Shown here: piece after piece, positions 8,102 through 17,116 of the stretch
How positions within the stretch are numbered: position 1 is the first letter of the stretch
How the letters are laid out: each line of letters starts with the position of its first letter
From: Fictibacillus gelatini DSM 15865
GTDB lineage: Bacteria; Bacillota; Bacilli; Bacillales; Fictibacillaceae
Length of the DNA stretch: 64,000 nt
NCBI RefSeq assembly: GCF_000430745.1
Contig: NZ_AUMP01000001.1
Span: 310,001-374,000 of the forward strand
Direction of reading: 5' to 3'
Notes under the pieces: model-generated
What the model was told of the DNA's origin: nothing
The model's input: the letters and a program-made list of their open reading frames with translations, nothing else
Databases searched by the model: none
Made by a program: the position numbers and the translations under genes

Positions 8102-8123
8102 TGTGAACTTATTTCCCGGCTTT
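8090..8123. terminator. Terminator after the GerAB-type gene
   Basis: The stem AAGCCGGGA / TCCCGGCTT starts within the last codons of the plus-strand gene and is followed by TCGGTTTG. It also lies just beyond the stop of the minus-strand antiporter gene. Confidence 0.7.
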
Positions 8124-8137
8124 CGGTTTGATGCGAT

Positions 8138-9979
8138 TTACGCCAATACTTCTTTCATTTTGCCAATATGCTCTTTACTTCCGGTGACAATAAGCTTATC
8201 CCCGACGAGCATTTCCGTATCTCCATGTGGAATAATCGACTCATTCTCACGATAAATGCGGACGATGATCGCATCTCCGAGATAAGGAAAATTACGTAAT
8301 GAAGTCTTGTCGTATTCAGCATTTTTCACTTTTACTTCATATAATGCATTTTCTTGCTCCGTTATTAAATTGGCAACAGACGGATTTGTAATTAATGATT
8401 TCAGCAATATTTGCCCGCTGAAATAACGGGAATAGACTTCAATGTTTTTTTCTTTTAACAGCTCTCGTTTTTCCATTGTTTCAATTCGGGCGATGACCCG
8501 CTCCACTCCGTGTTCTTTCGCCAGATGAGCGAGCCGTTCATTCACCTCATCATCTCCTGTTGCCGCCACGAAAATATCCGAGTCAAAAATATGGTGTTTC
8601 TTTAACGTTTCTTCTTCATAATCTTCCAGTTCTAAAATGTTGTAGGACTCAAGCTGTTTCGGATCTTTTTCTTCCTGCTTCGTATGATACAGTCTTTTTT
8701 CAAAGTTCCGTTCATCGAGCTCAAGTGAAATCGGAAGCGTAATTTGATTGGCTCCAATGATAACAAGCCTTTCCCTTCGTTGCTCGACGTTTTTTCGCGG
8801 CAACAATTTTTTGAAAAAAATAGGCGTTATAATGCAGCTGATCACCGCTGTCAGAATGAACGCCGATGCAAGTCGTGAATCGATGACATGGATGCGCTGG
8901 CCGATTTTCGCTGCGGCAATGACAAGCGACAATGTCGATGTCAGCAAAAAGCCTGAAGCAATGACCGTCTTCCAATCAAACCATTTTTTCAAAAGGAGGA
9001 TCGGCCCGAACTTTGAAATTAAAAGTGCAATCAAAAGCAGCGGAATGAGCATCAATACTTTTGGATCTTTAAATATCGAAAGAAGGTCCAGATCGACACC
9101 GACCATAACGAAAAAGATCGGAATAAGAAAACCGTAACCGAATGAGTCAAGCTTATGCACCATATGAGCGTTCGGTGAAAGCAATGAAACGAGCACCCCG
9201 GCTAAAAATGCGCCGAGAATATTTTCAGCCCCTACTTTCTCTGATAAACCGACTAAGACGATGATGAGCGTAAACACAGCGCGTGTATCGATTTGAACCG
9301 TCCCTTTAGCCATTGTTTCAAGAAACGTTTGATGGCGCAAATACTTCCCGACAAAATATAAAACGATCCCGGCGCCAAACAATATGAGCAACAACCACAT
9401 TTGGCCGCTGTTTCCTGACTGGGTAGAGACAAAGACCGTCAATAAAATCATCGTCACTAAATCAGCGATAACGGCAATTAATAAAATGATTTGCCCGATG
9501 CTCGTTTTTGAAAGGTTTTCTTCTTTAATTGTTGGAACGACGACGCCAAGAGAAATGGTCGAGATAATCAGCGTCATAAAAAAGGCATTTTTCGTAAAGC
9601 CCATCCAAACAAAAAGAAGCGCGAGCAATAAAGATAGAATAAATATAAGTCCGAAAATAACCGATGAAATGGCGATACGATTGGGCTCTTTCTTTCCGTT
9701 TGGCAGCAGCCGTTTATTCGAATTTCCCGCAAAAACGGTAAAATCAATCTCCACTCCGCTTAAAAACATTAAAAAGATAAACCCGAGTGATGATAAAATA
9801 TTAAGCCATGTCCCTGCATGGACGATATCGAAGCCGCTTTTGCCTATGATGATGCCTGCGATAATCTCCGCAACGACAACAGGCAAAAATTTCAAGCCCA
9901 GCTTATTTAAGAGTATAGGAATGAAAAACGCGGTTAAAATGACGATGACCAGTGATGAAAATTGTGCGTGTCCACCCAT
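8138..9979 (-). CDS. CPA2-type monovalent cation:proton antiporter with C-terminal TrkA-type domains (YjbQ-like)
   Basis: The 613-residue product has about 12-13 transmembrane helices in the first 400 residues in the pattern of the Na+/H+ exchanger (CPA2/KefB) family, including helices such as LPVVVAEIIAGIIIGKSG. A cytoplasmic part follows with a TrkA-N-like Rossmann region (RERLVIIGANQ...DIFVAATGDDEVN) and a TrkA-C-like end (GDTEMLVGDKLIVTGS). Such proteins exchange K+ or Na+ for protons under nucleotide control. B. subtilis YjbQ has the same size and lies in the same order next to prpE. The start at 9979 has an AAGGAGG site 8 bp away; the frame continues upstream without support. Confidence 0.88.
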   Translation of the reverse strand: MGGHAQFSSLVIVILTAFFIPILLNKLGLKFLPVVVAEIIAGIIIGKSGFDIVHAGTWLNILSSLGFIFLMFLSGVEIDFTVFAGNSNKRLLPNGKKEPNRIAISSVIFGLIFILSLLLALLFVWMGFTKNAFFMTLIISTISLGVVVPTIKEENLSKTSIGQIILLIAVIADLVTMILLTVFVSTQSGNSGQMWLLLILFGAGIVLYFVGKYLRHQTFLETMAKGTVQIDTRAVFTLIIVLVGLSEKVGAENILGAFLAGVLVSLLSPNAHMVHKLDSFGYGFLIPIFFVMVGVDLDLLSIFKDPKVLMLIPLLLIALLISKFGPILLLKKWFDWKTVIASGFLLTSTLSLVIAAAKIGQRIHVIDSRLASAFILTAVISCIITPIFFKKLLPRKNVEQRRERLVIIGANQITLPISLELDERNFEKRLYHTKQEEKDPKQLESYNILELEDYEEETLKKHHIFDSDIFVAATGDDEVNERLAHLAKEHGVERVIARIETMEKRELLKEKNIEVYSRYFSGQILLKSLITNPSVANLITEQENALYEVKVKNAEYDKTSLRNFPYLGDAIIVRIYRENESIIPHGDTEMLVGDKLIVTGSKEHIGKMKEVLA

Positions 9980-10158
9980 ATGAAAAATTCCTCCTTTTTC
10001 TACTTCTTCCCTTCTTTCCTTTATTATTATTTGTAGCTTCCAACCACTATACAAAAACAAAATAAGGCTGTCAAAATAAACCTTCCCTTATTTGTTTTCA
10101 AACAAAACAATTTCTTGTAAGATAGAACATGTTATATCCTTAAAATAGGGAGTTTGAA

Positions 10159-11340
10159 GTGTTAATGGATAATGAAAAAAAATTCTCACCGTGGCAGCAA
10201 ATCGATTACAATTTAGTTTTTATTTTATTTTTAATGTTTTGCGTCAGCTGCATCGCCATTTATAGTGCGCAGCAGATGGCACAATATGACCAAAATTTCG
10301 TTGTAAAACAAATTATTTATTATGTTGTTGGAGGCATTGCCATTGTTGGGGTCATGTTTCTCGATTATGACCAATACCGAAGATTATCCTGGTATTTGTA
10401 CGGACTGGGCATTATCCTGTTAATCGGCATTATTATTGCCCCCCTTTCGCTTGTTCCTGACATTAATGGGGCAAGAGCATGGTACCGGATTGGCGGTTTC
10501 GCGTTCCAGCCGTCGGAAGTGATGAAAGTGGCACTTATTATATCACTAAGCAATGTCATTGCCTCACATAACGAAAAATATATTATTCGCACGATCCGTG
10601 AAGATTTGATCCTTATTGGCAAGATCGCCCTTGTTACAGGCGTGCCGTTTTTGCTGATTATGATGCAGCCTGACCTTGGAACAGGGCTTGTATTTATTGC
10701 GATTGCAGGAAGTCTTATGCTCGTTTCAGGAGTTCGCTGGAGACTTATATTTATCATTACATTAATTGGCATTTTATTCATTGCGACTTTAGTCTGGATT
10801 TATTTCACCTTCCCGCAATTTTTCATTGACTATATACTCAGGGGGAAATTATATCAACTAGACCGGTTTTACGCCTGGCTCGATCCTGAGGCTCATCCTG
10901 ATGCCGGCTACAATACGTTAAAAGCTGTTCTCGCCGTCGGTTCAGGTGAATTATTCGGGAAAGGATTTTTACATGGTTCCGTGTATATTCCTGAAGCGCA
11001 GACTGACTTTATATTCTCGATTATTGGTGAGGAGTGGGGATTCCTTGGCACAAGCATTGTCATCTCATTATTTTTCTTATTGATTTACCGTATGATCAAT
11101 GTTGGGCTCGAAAGCAATGAGGCATTTGGAAGTTACCTCTGTGCTGGAGTTATTGGCTGGTTTACCTTTCAGGCATTTCAAAATATCGGGATGAACATTC
11201 AAGTCATGCCGATTACCGGGATTCCATTGCCGTTTATTAGTTATGGGGGAAGTGCAATTCTCGCCTGTATGATCGCGCTCGGCCTCGTTTTAAACGTTCG
11301 GTCGAGAACAAGAAAATATATGTTTGGAAGCAATCAATAA
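10159..11340 (+). CDS. rodA: SEDS-family peptidoglycan glycosyltransferase, RodA-like
   Basis: This 393-residue polytopic membrane protein has the signatures of RodA/FtsW/SpoVE: GARAWYRIGGFAFQPSEVMK, MQPDLGTG, the extracytoplasmic segment PEAQTDFIFSIIGEEWGFLG, and the C-terminal IPLPFISYGGS. These proteins polymerise lipid II into glycan strands together with a class B penicillin-binding protein. The sequence looks closer to RodA (cell elongation) than to FtsW or SpoVE, but a paralogue is possible. GTG 10159 fits the AGGGAG site best; ATG 10165 is an alternative. In B. subtilis no such gene separates yjbQ from prpE, so it is an insertion into the otherwise conserved order. Confidence 0.88.
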   Translation: MLMDNEKKFSPWQQIDYNLVFILFLMFCVSCIAIYSAQQMAQYDQNFVVKQIIYYVVGGIAIVGVMFLDYDQYRRLSWYLYGLGIILLIGIIIAPLSLVPDINGARAWYRIGGFAFQPSEVMKVALIISLSNVIASHNEKYIIRTIREDLILIGKIALVTGVPFLLIMMQPDLGTGLVFIAIAGSLMLVSGVRWRLIFIITLIGILFIATLVWIYFTFPQFFIDYILRGKLYQLDRFYAWLDPEAHPDAGYNTLKAVLAVGSGELFGKGFLHGSVYIPEAQTDFIFSIIGEEWGFLGTSIVISLFFLLIYRMINVGLESNEAFGSYLCAGVIGWFTFQAFQNIGMNIQVMPITGIPLPFISYGGSAILACMIALGLVLNVRSRTRKYMFGSNQ

Positions 11341-11366
11341 ACACCCGCATTCGGCGGGTGTTTTTG
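11340..11366 (+). terminator. Terminator of the rodA-like gene
   Basis: The stem AACACCCGC / GCGGGTGTT is followed by a T run, directly after the stop codon. Confidence 0.9.
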
Positions 11367-11420
11367 TTGTATGTATCAATTGAAATTAATGTATCCTAAA
11401 GATATTGGAGAGTGATGGAT

Positions 11421-12161
11421 ATGAACTATGATATTATCGGGGATATTCATGGTTGTTTTGCAGAATTTAAAACGTTGACGGAGAAACTCGGGTACAAGTG
11501 GGATAACGGTTTGCCAATGCACCCTGAAAATCGGATCATCGTTTTTCTCGGTGATTTGACCGATCGCGGACCCGAGTCGATCCGAGTGGCAGAAACCGCA
11601 TATGAACTCGTCAGAAAAAAGAAAGCCCTTTACTCCCCGGGCAACCATTGCAACAAATTGTACCGTTATTTCCTTGGCCGGAACGTTCAGGTGACTCATG
11701 GACTTGAAACGACTGTGGCCGAGTTTGAAAGTTTATCTGAAAAAGAGCGGATGAAAGTCCGATCTCATTTTTGTACATTATATGAGGAAGCTCCTTTATA
11801 TCTCGTCCTCGATGAAGGCAAATTAATTACTGCCCATGCTGGCATTCCTGAACGCTATATCGGCCGCTATGATAAAAAAGTGAAAACATTCGTATTGTAT
11901 GGTGATATTACCGGCGAAAGACATCCTGACGGGTCGCCCGTTCGCAGAGATTGGGCGAAAGAATATAAAGGTAATCGCCTGGTCGTCTACGGGCATACTC
12001 CTGTAAAAGAAGCGCGAAAAATAAATCAAACGTGGAATATAGATACGGGGTGTGTATTTGGCGGAAAGCTGACTGCCCTCCGTTATCCGGAAATGGCAAT
12101 CGTCTCCGTCCCTTCCACAATGCCTTATGTGCCAGAGAAATTTCGTGATTTTGAAGAATGA
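11421..12161 (+). CDS. prpE: Bis(5'-nucleosyl)-tetraphosphatase PrpE
   Basis: PrpE is a PPP-family metallophosphatase that hydrolyses Ap4A symmetrically, and in B. subtilis is linked to spore germination. The 246-residue protein shows the PPP motifs GDIHG (residues 7-11), GDLTDRGP and GNHC, followed by the metal-binding His residues (AHAG, YGHTP). I chose ATG 11421 because the GGAGAG site is too close to the upstream GTG/ATG codons and because family members begin at this point. It is monocistronic, convergent with the pseudouridine synthase, and placed next to it as in B. subtilis. Confidence 0.93.
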   Translation: MNYDIIGDIHGCFAEFKTLTEKLGYKWDNGLPMHPENRIIVFLGDLTDRGPESIRVAETAYELVRKKKALYSPGNHCNKLYRYFLGRNVQVTHGLETTVAEFESLSEKERMKVRSHFCTLYEEAPLYLVLDEGKLITAHAGIPERYIGRYDKKVKTFVLYGDITGERHPDGSPVRRDWAKEYKGNRLVVYGHTPVKEARKINQTWNIDTGCVFGGKLTALRYPEMAIVSVPSTMPYVPEKFRDFEE

Positions 12162-12191
12162 CGATTGACTTCAACTATTAGTGGCATAAAA

Positions 12192-12222
12192 AAGACGTAA
12201 GCGCCTTAAGGCGTTACGTCTT
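12192..12222. terminator. Bidirectional terminator between prpE and the pseudouridine synthase gene
   Basis: AAGACGTAA(G)CGCC / GGCG(T)TACGTCTT forms a long stem with A-rich left and T-rich right flanks. Confidence 0.85.
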
Positions 12223-12254
12223 GCTTAAAACTATTTCCACTGTGAACGTTACAT

Positions 12255-13157
12255 TTATATTGCAACATCGTCACTCATTAATTTCCTCATATCTGACGGG
12301 AGCGGGGCAGTAACTTCTATCTCTTTTTCAAGGAAAGGATGGAAGAAACTCGCTTGATAGCTGTGGAGGGCTTGCCTATCGATCTCTTCTTTCGTTCCAC
12401 CATATAGATCGTCCCCTATTAGCGGGTGACCGATATAAGCCATATGTACTCTTATTTGATGCGTGCGGCCCGTTTCCAATTGAAGGGTGACTGTGCTTTT
12501 ATCGTCTCTTTCATCAATCACCGAGTAATGGGTAATCGCTTCCTGACCGTCTTCACGAACCATTCGTTCCACGATGCTGTTTGGATTGCGCCCAATTTTC
12601 CCCGTAATAACCCCCGTTTTTTCAGTAATAAGTCCATGCACAACAGCAATGTAGGTTCGCTTCAATGTTTTATTTTTTTGTTGCTCGGACAATAGAGCAT
12701 GCGCGAATCGGTGTTTCGCAATGATGACTATCCCGGATGTATCTCGATCCAGGCGATTGACGGCATGAAATGTGCTTTGAATCCCGTTTTTTTCATAATA
12801 AGAAAGAACGCCTTGCGCAAGTGAACCGAAGTTCTGGTAACGTGATGGGATGGTCGGAATACCTGGAGGTTTGTTAACAATTAAGAGATGGTCATCCTCA
12901 TATAAAATATCAAGCGGCATTTCCTCGCTCTCCATGTGTTCGCTCACTTTTTCCGGCGGGAAAATGACCTCGACGAAATCTCCTTGAGCCAGAACCTTGC
13001 GTACAGTTACATCCTCTCCATTCACTTGAAGCACTCCCCCAGAAAACTTTATATCCGTCAAGGCGCTCTTTGAAATTTTTTTATGGACTCGCAAAAACTC
13101 CCGCAACATCATCCCGGATTCCGCTTCAGTCACTTTCCAAGAAATCTTAAACGTCAT
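12255..13157 (-). CDS. RluD-family 23S rRNA-type pseudouridine synthase (YjbO-like)
   Basis: The 300-residue enzyme isomerises uridine to pseudouridine in RNA. The signature RLDRDTSG, containing the catalytic Asp, lies near residue 138, and the family C-terminal motif GRTHQIRVHM is present. An S4-like RNA-binding region occupies the first 75 residues. The gene follows nadF by 63 bp with a hairpin between them, and the order nadF-yjbO-prpE equals that of B. subtilis. The exact RNA target cannot be inferred. A good GAGGTGG ribosome binding site precedes ATG 13157. Confidence 0.92.
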   Translation of the reverse strand: MTFKISWKVTEAESGMMLREFLRVHKKISKSALTDIKFSGGVLQVNGEDVTVRKVLAQGDFVEVIFPPEKVSEHMESEEMPLDILYEDDHLLIVNKPPGIPTIPSRYQNFGSLAQGVLSYYEKNGIQSTFHAVNRLDRDTSGIVIIAKHRFAHALLSEQQKNKTLKRTYIAVVHGLITEKTGVITGKIGRNPNSIVERMVREDGQEAITHYSVIDERDDKSTVTLQLETGRTHQIRVHMAYIGHPLIGDDLYGGTKEEIDRQALHSYQASFFHPFLEKEIEVTAPLPSDMRKLMSDDVAI

Positions 13158-13188
13158 GATTCCACCTCAAATTTTTGTATGTACGCAA

Positions 13189-13214
13189 AAGGCCAAGACG
13201 TTCGTCTTGACCTT
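13189..13214 (-). other. Hairpin between nadF and the pseudouridine synthase gene
   Basis: AAGGCCAAGACG / CGTCTTGACCTT forms a 12-bp stem with one mismatch and almost no loop. It has no long T tail, so it may be a weak attenuator or an mRNA-stabilising hairpin inside the operon. Confidence 0.5.
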
Positions 13215-13220
13215 AACCGC

Positions 13221-14024
13221 TTATTCTCTTCCGCTTCCGATAAAGGAGTCCTTTACACGTTTCCAAAAAGGGAAAGGACGAAATCTGGCAAACCGGATCG
13301 TTTCGTCGGCCACCCGGCATTGGATTGATTTAACCCTTTTTTGAAGCAATGATAAATGGTCAATCGTAATATGGAAGTCAACATCATTGACCGGTTTTAA
13401 AAGGCATGTATGATGCTGTGGGAGAACGAGCGGCGAACCAATCGTCCGATACACGCGGTTGTTGATCGATGCCATTTCAGCAAGCTGAATGGAAGCGAGT
13501 GACGGATGAATGATTGCTCCGCCGAGTGCTTTATTGTAGGCGGTGCTTCCCGATGGCGTTGAAATACATAGACCGTCTCCGCGAAACGTTTCGAATTTTT
13601 CCCCTTTAATATCGACGTCCATGACGAGGGATCCATAGACGCTTTTAACCGTACATTCATTTACCGCCAAATAACGCCGTTCATCCATGTCGTCAATGTA
13701 GCGGACAATGACTTCAAGGAGCGGATATTCTACAATTTGAAAAGGGGTTTTCGCAATGTGAATCACTAATTTCTCTACTTCATCCGGCACCCAATCTGCA
13801 AAAAAACCGAGATGTCCCGTATGTATCCCAACAAAAGCAGTTTGATCAACACGTGAGACATATTGATGAAAGGCATGCAAGAGTGTCCCGTCTCCGCCTA
13901 CTGTAATGACAATATCCGGCTCTTTTTCATTGTATGTCAATTCAAATTCCTGCAAATATGTTTTAATTTTTTGTTGAAGTTTATTCGATTTTTGGTCCCC
14001 TTTTGAAATAATGGCAAAGTTCAT
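13221..14024 (-). CDS. nadF: NAD kinase
   Basis: NAD kinase phosphorylates NAD+ to NADP+ in the cytoplasm. The 267-residue protein has the diagnostic GGDGTLLH motif (43-50) and the second conserved motif [14 protein letters not shown], with the IHP stretch behind it. It is encoded 12 bp downstream of the alarmone synthetase gene, an arrangement shared with B. subtilis yjbM-nadF, so the two are probably co-transcribed. Other names for this gene are ppnK and nadK. Confidence 0.96.
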   Translation of the reverse strand: MNFAIISKGDQKSNKLQQKIKTYLQEFELTYNEKEPDIVITVGGDGTLLHAFHQYVSRVDQTAFVGIHTGHLGFFADWVPDEVEKLVIHIAKTPFQIVEYPLLEVIVRYIDDMDERRYLAVNECTVKSVYGSLVMDVDIKGEKFETFRGDGLCISTPSGSTAYNKALGGAIIHPSLASIQLAEMASINNRVYRTIGSPLVLPQHHTCLLKPVNDVDFHITIDHLSLLQKRVKSIQCRVADETIRFARFRPFPFWKRVKDSFIGSGRE

Positions 14025-14036
14025 ATGCTCTACTTC

Positions 14037-14705
14037 CTACCTTTTCAAAATTGACGTTTCATTTGAACCGTTATTTCCTTTATCTGTTCTGTCTTGAAAA
14101 ACGACGAGCGCTTCCTTTACTTCACCTTTAATTTGCGCCATCTCTTCATCAAGCCTGAATGCCGCTTCTGCCGCACGCTGCAGCCTTGATTGAATGTCCC
14201 CAGGAATTTTCCCCTGATATTTATAATTAAGAGAATGTTCGATAGTAGCCCAGAAGTTCATCGCCAATGTCCGGATTTGTACCTCGACTAAAATCGGCTT
14301 TTCTCCTTCTAACATTTGAACAGGATACTTAAGAACCAAATGATATGACCGATACCCGCTTGGCTTTTTGTTCGTAATGTAATCCCGTTCTTCCACAATC
14401 TCAAAATCTTTTCGATTACGGAGCAATTCAATGACCTTATTAATGTCATCCGTAAATTGGCACATTATGCGGAGGCCTGCGATATCTTGTATTTCTTCTT
14501 CGATTTTCTCAAGCGGAATATTTTTTTGCTTTGCTTTATTAAGGATCGATTTAATCGGTTTTACCCTTGCCGTAACAAATTCCACCGGAGAATGCCTTGA
14601 CGATTTTTGATACTGTTCACGGATTCCTTTGAATTTAACTTTTAATTCGTCTACTGCTTGCTTATATGGGGCAAGAAGCGTTTCCCAATCTAACATATGC
14701 TTCAT
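14037..14705 (-). CDS. sasB: Small alarmone synthetase (GTP pyrophosphokinase), SasB/YjbM type
   Basis: The 222-residue cytosolic enzyme contains only the RelA/SpoT synthetase domain: it makes (p)ppGpp from ATP and GTP/GDP and lacks the hydrolase, TGS and ACT domains. Conserved synthetase motifs are visible: VKPIKSIL, DIAGLRIMCQF, GYRSYHLVL, VEVQIRTLAMNFWATIEH. Those and the length match B. subtilis YjbM (SasB, also called RelQ). Start choice is between ATG 14705 and ATG 14696; neither has ideal spacing to the GGGTGGTGA site. Confidence 0.93.
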   Translation of the reverse strand: MKHMLDWETLLAPYKQAVDELKVKFKGIREQYQKSSRHSPVEFVTARVKPIKSILNKAKQKNIPLEKIEEEIQDIAGLRIMCQFTDDINKVIELLRNRKDFEIVEERDYITNKKPSGYRSYHLVLKYPVQMLEGEKPILVEVQIRTLAMNFWATIEHSLNYKYQGKIPGDIQSRLQRAAEAAFRLDEEMAQIKGEVKEALVVFQDRTDKGNNGSNETSILKR

Positions 14706-14732
14706 TCACCACCCTGGGTCATTTATCTATTC

Positions 14733-15092
14733 CTAAAAAACTTCCTCTACCGCTTCAACCATTTCTTTTCCGTAATTGGCATTCCCTTTAATATTTTCAA
14801 TTAAATATGCCAGCTCCTCATGAATGGCTGAAAGCTCAAGTTCGCTTTCACCTGTTCGGAGAATGACGGAATTTCCTTTCTGTAGTGCCGATTTTAAATC
14901 GGCCCAGTATTCTTTTGGAATGCCGATATAAATAAGCTCATTTTCGGTTTCCATTATGTAAATGAACGACAACTGATCGGAGTCGACTAACATTCTTCCC
15001 CCGTCTTTCCAATTGGATGTGTCCGTTTCGTCAATCAATAAATAAATGTGATCCGCAATTTGCGAGGATTTTATGTTGTATCTTTCAGCCAT
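14733..15092 (-). CDS. YjbL-like protein (UPF0738 family)
   Basis: This is a soluble 119-residue protein of unknown function, acidic overall (many Asp and Glu), with no membrane segment. Its position between the alarmone synthetase and the divergent CYTH gene corresponds to yjbL of B. subtilis, and I believe it belongs to UPF0738. ATG 15092 is chosen because CAGGAGG lies 5 bp upstream; the frame extends 21 codons further up without a binding site. It probably heads the operon yjbL-sasB-nadF-yjbO. Confidence 0.8.
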   Translation of the reverse strand: MAERYNIKSSQIADHIYLLIDETDTSNWKDGGRMLVDSDQLSFIYIMETENELIYIGIPKEYWADLKSALQKGNSVILRTGESELELSAIHEELAYLIENIKGNANYGKEMVEAVEEVF

Positions 15093-15249
15093 ATTAACCT
15101 CCTGTATTTCCATACGGTCAGCTCTGTCCGTATTTTCCTTCCTGTTGAATTTCAAGCCATATTTCTTCCTTTATAGTTTACCATAAATCGGTACGTTTTT
15201 TGTGTATTGAATCCGGATATGCCATAATATAAGTCATGGGGGGACAAAA

Positions 15250-15831
15250 ATGAAGCAAGAAATTGAAATTGAGTTTAAAAATTTATTAACAGCGGACGAA
15301 TTTTTTAGGGTTTCAAACCACTTTTCACTTTCGTCTTCATCCTTTAAAAAACAGAGTAACCATTACTTTGACACTCCTTCATTTGATCTAAAAAGAAACC
15401 GGTGTGCTTTAAGAATTCGTGAAAAAGATCATACTTTCACTTTGACATTGAAGCAGCCTCATCCTGATGGCCTCTTAGAAACACATCAAATCGTAAGCGG
15501 AGATGAGCTGAAGAAAATGAAAGAATCAGGCGGAATGCTTGAAGGTGAAATTTCCGACATTCTTCAACACGAGTTTCAAATTCCGGTTTCAAACTTACGA
15601 TATCTTGGCACATTATCAACCAATCGCGCCGAAATCGGGTACAGGGATGGCTTATTAGTACTGGATGAAAGCGAATATCTTGGAATTACCGATTATGAAG
15701 TAGAATACGAGGCAAAAGATCGGGAAACGGGACAAATTGTCTTTGAAAGCTTTCTTAAAGAACATAACATCCCACTTCGGCCAACTGATAATAAAATCCA
15801 ACGCTTTTTCAAGTTAAAAGAAAACTTATAA
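15250..15831 (+). CDS. CYTH domain protein (YjbK-like triphosphate tunnel metalloenzyme)
   Basis: The 193-residue protein starts with the CYTH signature ExExK (EIEIEFK, residues 4-10), followed by the alternating charged strands that line the triphosphate tunnel (RCALRIREK, FTLTLKQP, EYEVEYEAKD). CYTH enzymes hydrolyse inorganic triphosphate or organic triphosphates, or act as adenylate or thiamine triphosphate enzymes. Which reaction applies here is unknown. The gene is divergent from yjbL. A GGGGGG site precedes the ATG. Confidence 0.9.
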   Translation: MKQEIEIEFKNLLTADEFFRVSNHFSLSSSSFKKQSNHYFDTPSFDLKRNRCALRIREKDHTFTLTLKQPHPDGLLETHQIVSGDELKKMKESGGMLEGEISDILQHEFQIPVSNLRYLGTLSTNRAEIGYRDGLLVLDESEYLGITDYEVEYEAKDRETGQIVFESFLKEHNIPLRPTDNKIQRFFKLKENL

Positions 15832-15849
15832 AAGATTGTTGATTTCCCC

Positions 15850-15881
15850 AACATTTGCTATGATAAATCATAGCAAATGTT
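15850..15881. other. Perfect 32-bp palindrome between yjbK and the transglycosylase gene
   Basis: AACATTTGCTATGA / TCATAGCAAATGTT is a perfect 14-bp inverted repeat with a 4-bp TAAA spacer. There is no T run, so it does not look like a normal terminator. It lies 37 bp upstream of the next start codon and could be an operator or an RNA hairpin. Confidence 0.7.
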
Positions 15882-15918
15882 GAAATAGTTTGACTTGTTG
15901 TTTCAATGGGGGAAAATA

Positions 15919-16560
15919 ATGGACATCAATTCATTAAGAACGTTAGTAGAAATGCAAGCCTTGCAGCAATTGAACCAGAATTCAACAACTTCAATGGTAA
16001 GTACGGGAACCTCCTTGTTTGCCCAGTTGCTTGAAGAGCAATTATTCCAATCATTTAATTTGTTGCAAGAAAATGATCAACCGGCAACCAGTACTTCCGC
16101 TTTTATGCCGATGCAGCAAATGCAGCCGATTCAACCGAAGGTAATCGTTCGGCCTCCTTCAGCTCAAAAGGAAGTAGGAAATATTGAAGAGCTCATTCAA
16201 ACAATAGGGCAACGTTACGGAGTAAACCCTTCATTAATCCGTTCTGTTATCGAGCATGAATCAGGATTCAACCCGTTGAGCAAAAGCGGTGCCGGTGCGA
16301 TGGGCTTGATGCAGCTTATGCCTGAAACGGCTCGTTCATTAGGGGTATCAAATCCGTTTGATCCCGCCCAAAATATTGAAGGCGGCGTCAAATATTTACG
16401 AAAATTGCTTGATCGCTATAACGGAAATGAACGATTAGCCTTAGCCGCTTATAACGCCGGACCAGGCAATGTCGACAAATACGGCGGCATACCACCTTTT
16501 CGTGAGACGCTAAACTACGTTTCAAAAGTGATGAGCACGTATAAAAATCAACAAGCATAA
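15919..16560 (+). CDS. cwlQ: Lytic transglycosylase with SLT domain (CwlQ/YjbJ-like)
   Basis: The 213-residue protein has a low-complexity Gln/Met-rich N-terminal half and a C-terminal SLT domain (about residues 90-205). The domain shows the catalytic Glu114 in HESGFNP, then GLMQLMP and AYNAGPG. Such enzymes cleave the MurNAc-GlcNAc bond of peptidoglycan, giving 1,6-anhydro products. No signal peptide is obvious, as also in some Bacillus members. The ATG at 15919 has a GGGGGA site; the frame extends 8 codons upstream to a TTG without one. The position matches yjbJ (cwlQ) of B. subtilis. Confidence 0.88.
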   Translation: MDINSLRTLVEMQALQQLNQNSTTSMVSTGTSLFAQLLEEQLFQSFNLLQENDQPATSTSAFMPMQQMQPIQPKVIVRPPSAQKEVGNIEELIQTIGQRYGVNPSLIRSVIEHESGFNPLSKSGAGAMGLMQLMPETARSLGVSNPFDPAQNIEGGVKYLRKLLDRYNGNERLALAAYNAGPGNVDKYGGIPPFRETLNYVSKVMSTYKNQQA

Positions 16561-16569
16561 CCCGTTTGC

Positions 16570-16616
16570 AGGCCTGGGTGGTCAAGAAAAGGATTTCTTG
16601 GCCACCTAGGCCTTTT
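16570..16616 (+). terminator. Terminator of the transglycosylase gene
   Basis: AGGCCTGGGTGGTCAAGAAA pairs with TTTCTTGGCCACCTAGGCCT with two mismatches, followed by TTTTT. Confidence 0.88.
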
Positions 16617-16708
16617 TGCCTAAATTTGAATAGTTCTATTTGTTTGCTTATCTCTTACAAGACTTGTTAGAATGTAGTTACATGGAATTACGAAAAGGAG
16701 TTTTAATC

Positions 16709-17116
16709 ATGAGCAATAAGGAATTTACCCCATTTGAAGCGCTAGGGGGAAGTCCTGTACTTGAAAAACTTGTCGATACGTTTTACGGTTTTGTTAAAGA
16801 GAATCCCGTTTTGGCTCCGTTGTTTTCTGAAGACTTTACAGAAATTGCAAGAAAACAAAAACAATTTTTAACACAGTTTTTAGGCGGACCTCACGTTTAT
16901 ACTATGGGGCACGGACATCCGATGCTCAGGGCAAGACACCTTCCTTTTCCAATTACAATTCGACATGCAAAAGAATGGCTCGGTTGCATGGAGAAAGCAA
17001 TGGATACGCTTTCGTTGGACGGTGAGCTAAGGGAATATATAATGAATCGACTGACCATGACCGCTTATCATATGGTAAATACAGACGCACCCCATGGAAA
17101 GGAGAATGGATTTTGA
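16709..17116 (+). CDS. Truncated hemoglobin, group II (YjbI-like)
   Basis: This is a 135-residue 2/2 globin. The class II signature GGPHVYTMGHGHPMLRARH (59-77) is clear, the proximal haem ligand is His86 (ITIRHAKEW), and the distal pocket has Tyr26 (B10) and Trp90 (G8). Group II truncated globins bind O2 and handle NO or peroxides. The next gene, spxH, starts inside its stop codon, so the two are translationally coupled as in B. subtilis yjbI-yjbH. The ATG at 16709 has an AAAAGGAG site. Confidence 0.93.
   Translation: MSNKEFTPFEALGGSPVLEKLVDTFYGFVKENPVLAPLFSEDFTEIARKQKQFLTQFLGGPHVYTMGHGHPMLRARHLPFPITIRHAKEWLGCMEKAMDTLSLDGELREYIMNRLTMTAYHMVNTDAPHGKENGF

Noticed and set aside
9384-9983. 199-codon plus-strand open frame inside the antiporter gene
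   Set aside because: It is antisense to a well-supported membrane protein gene; long opposite frames are common there because of codon bias.
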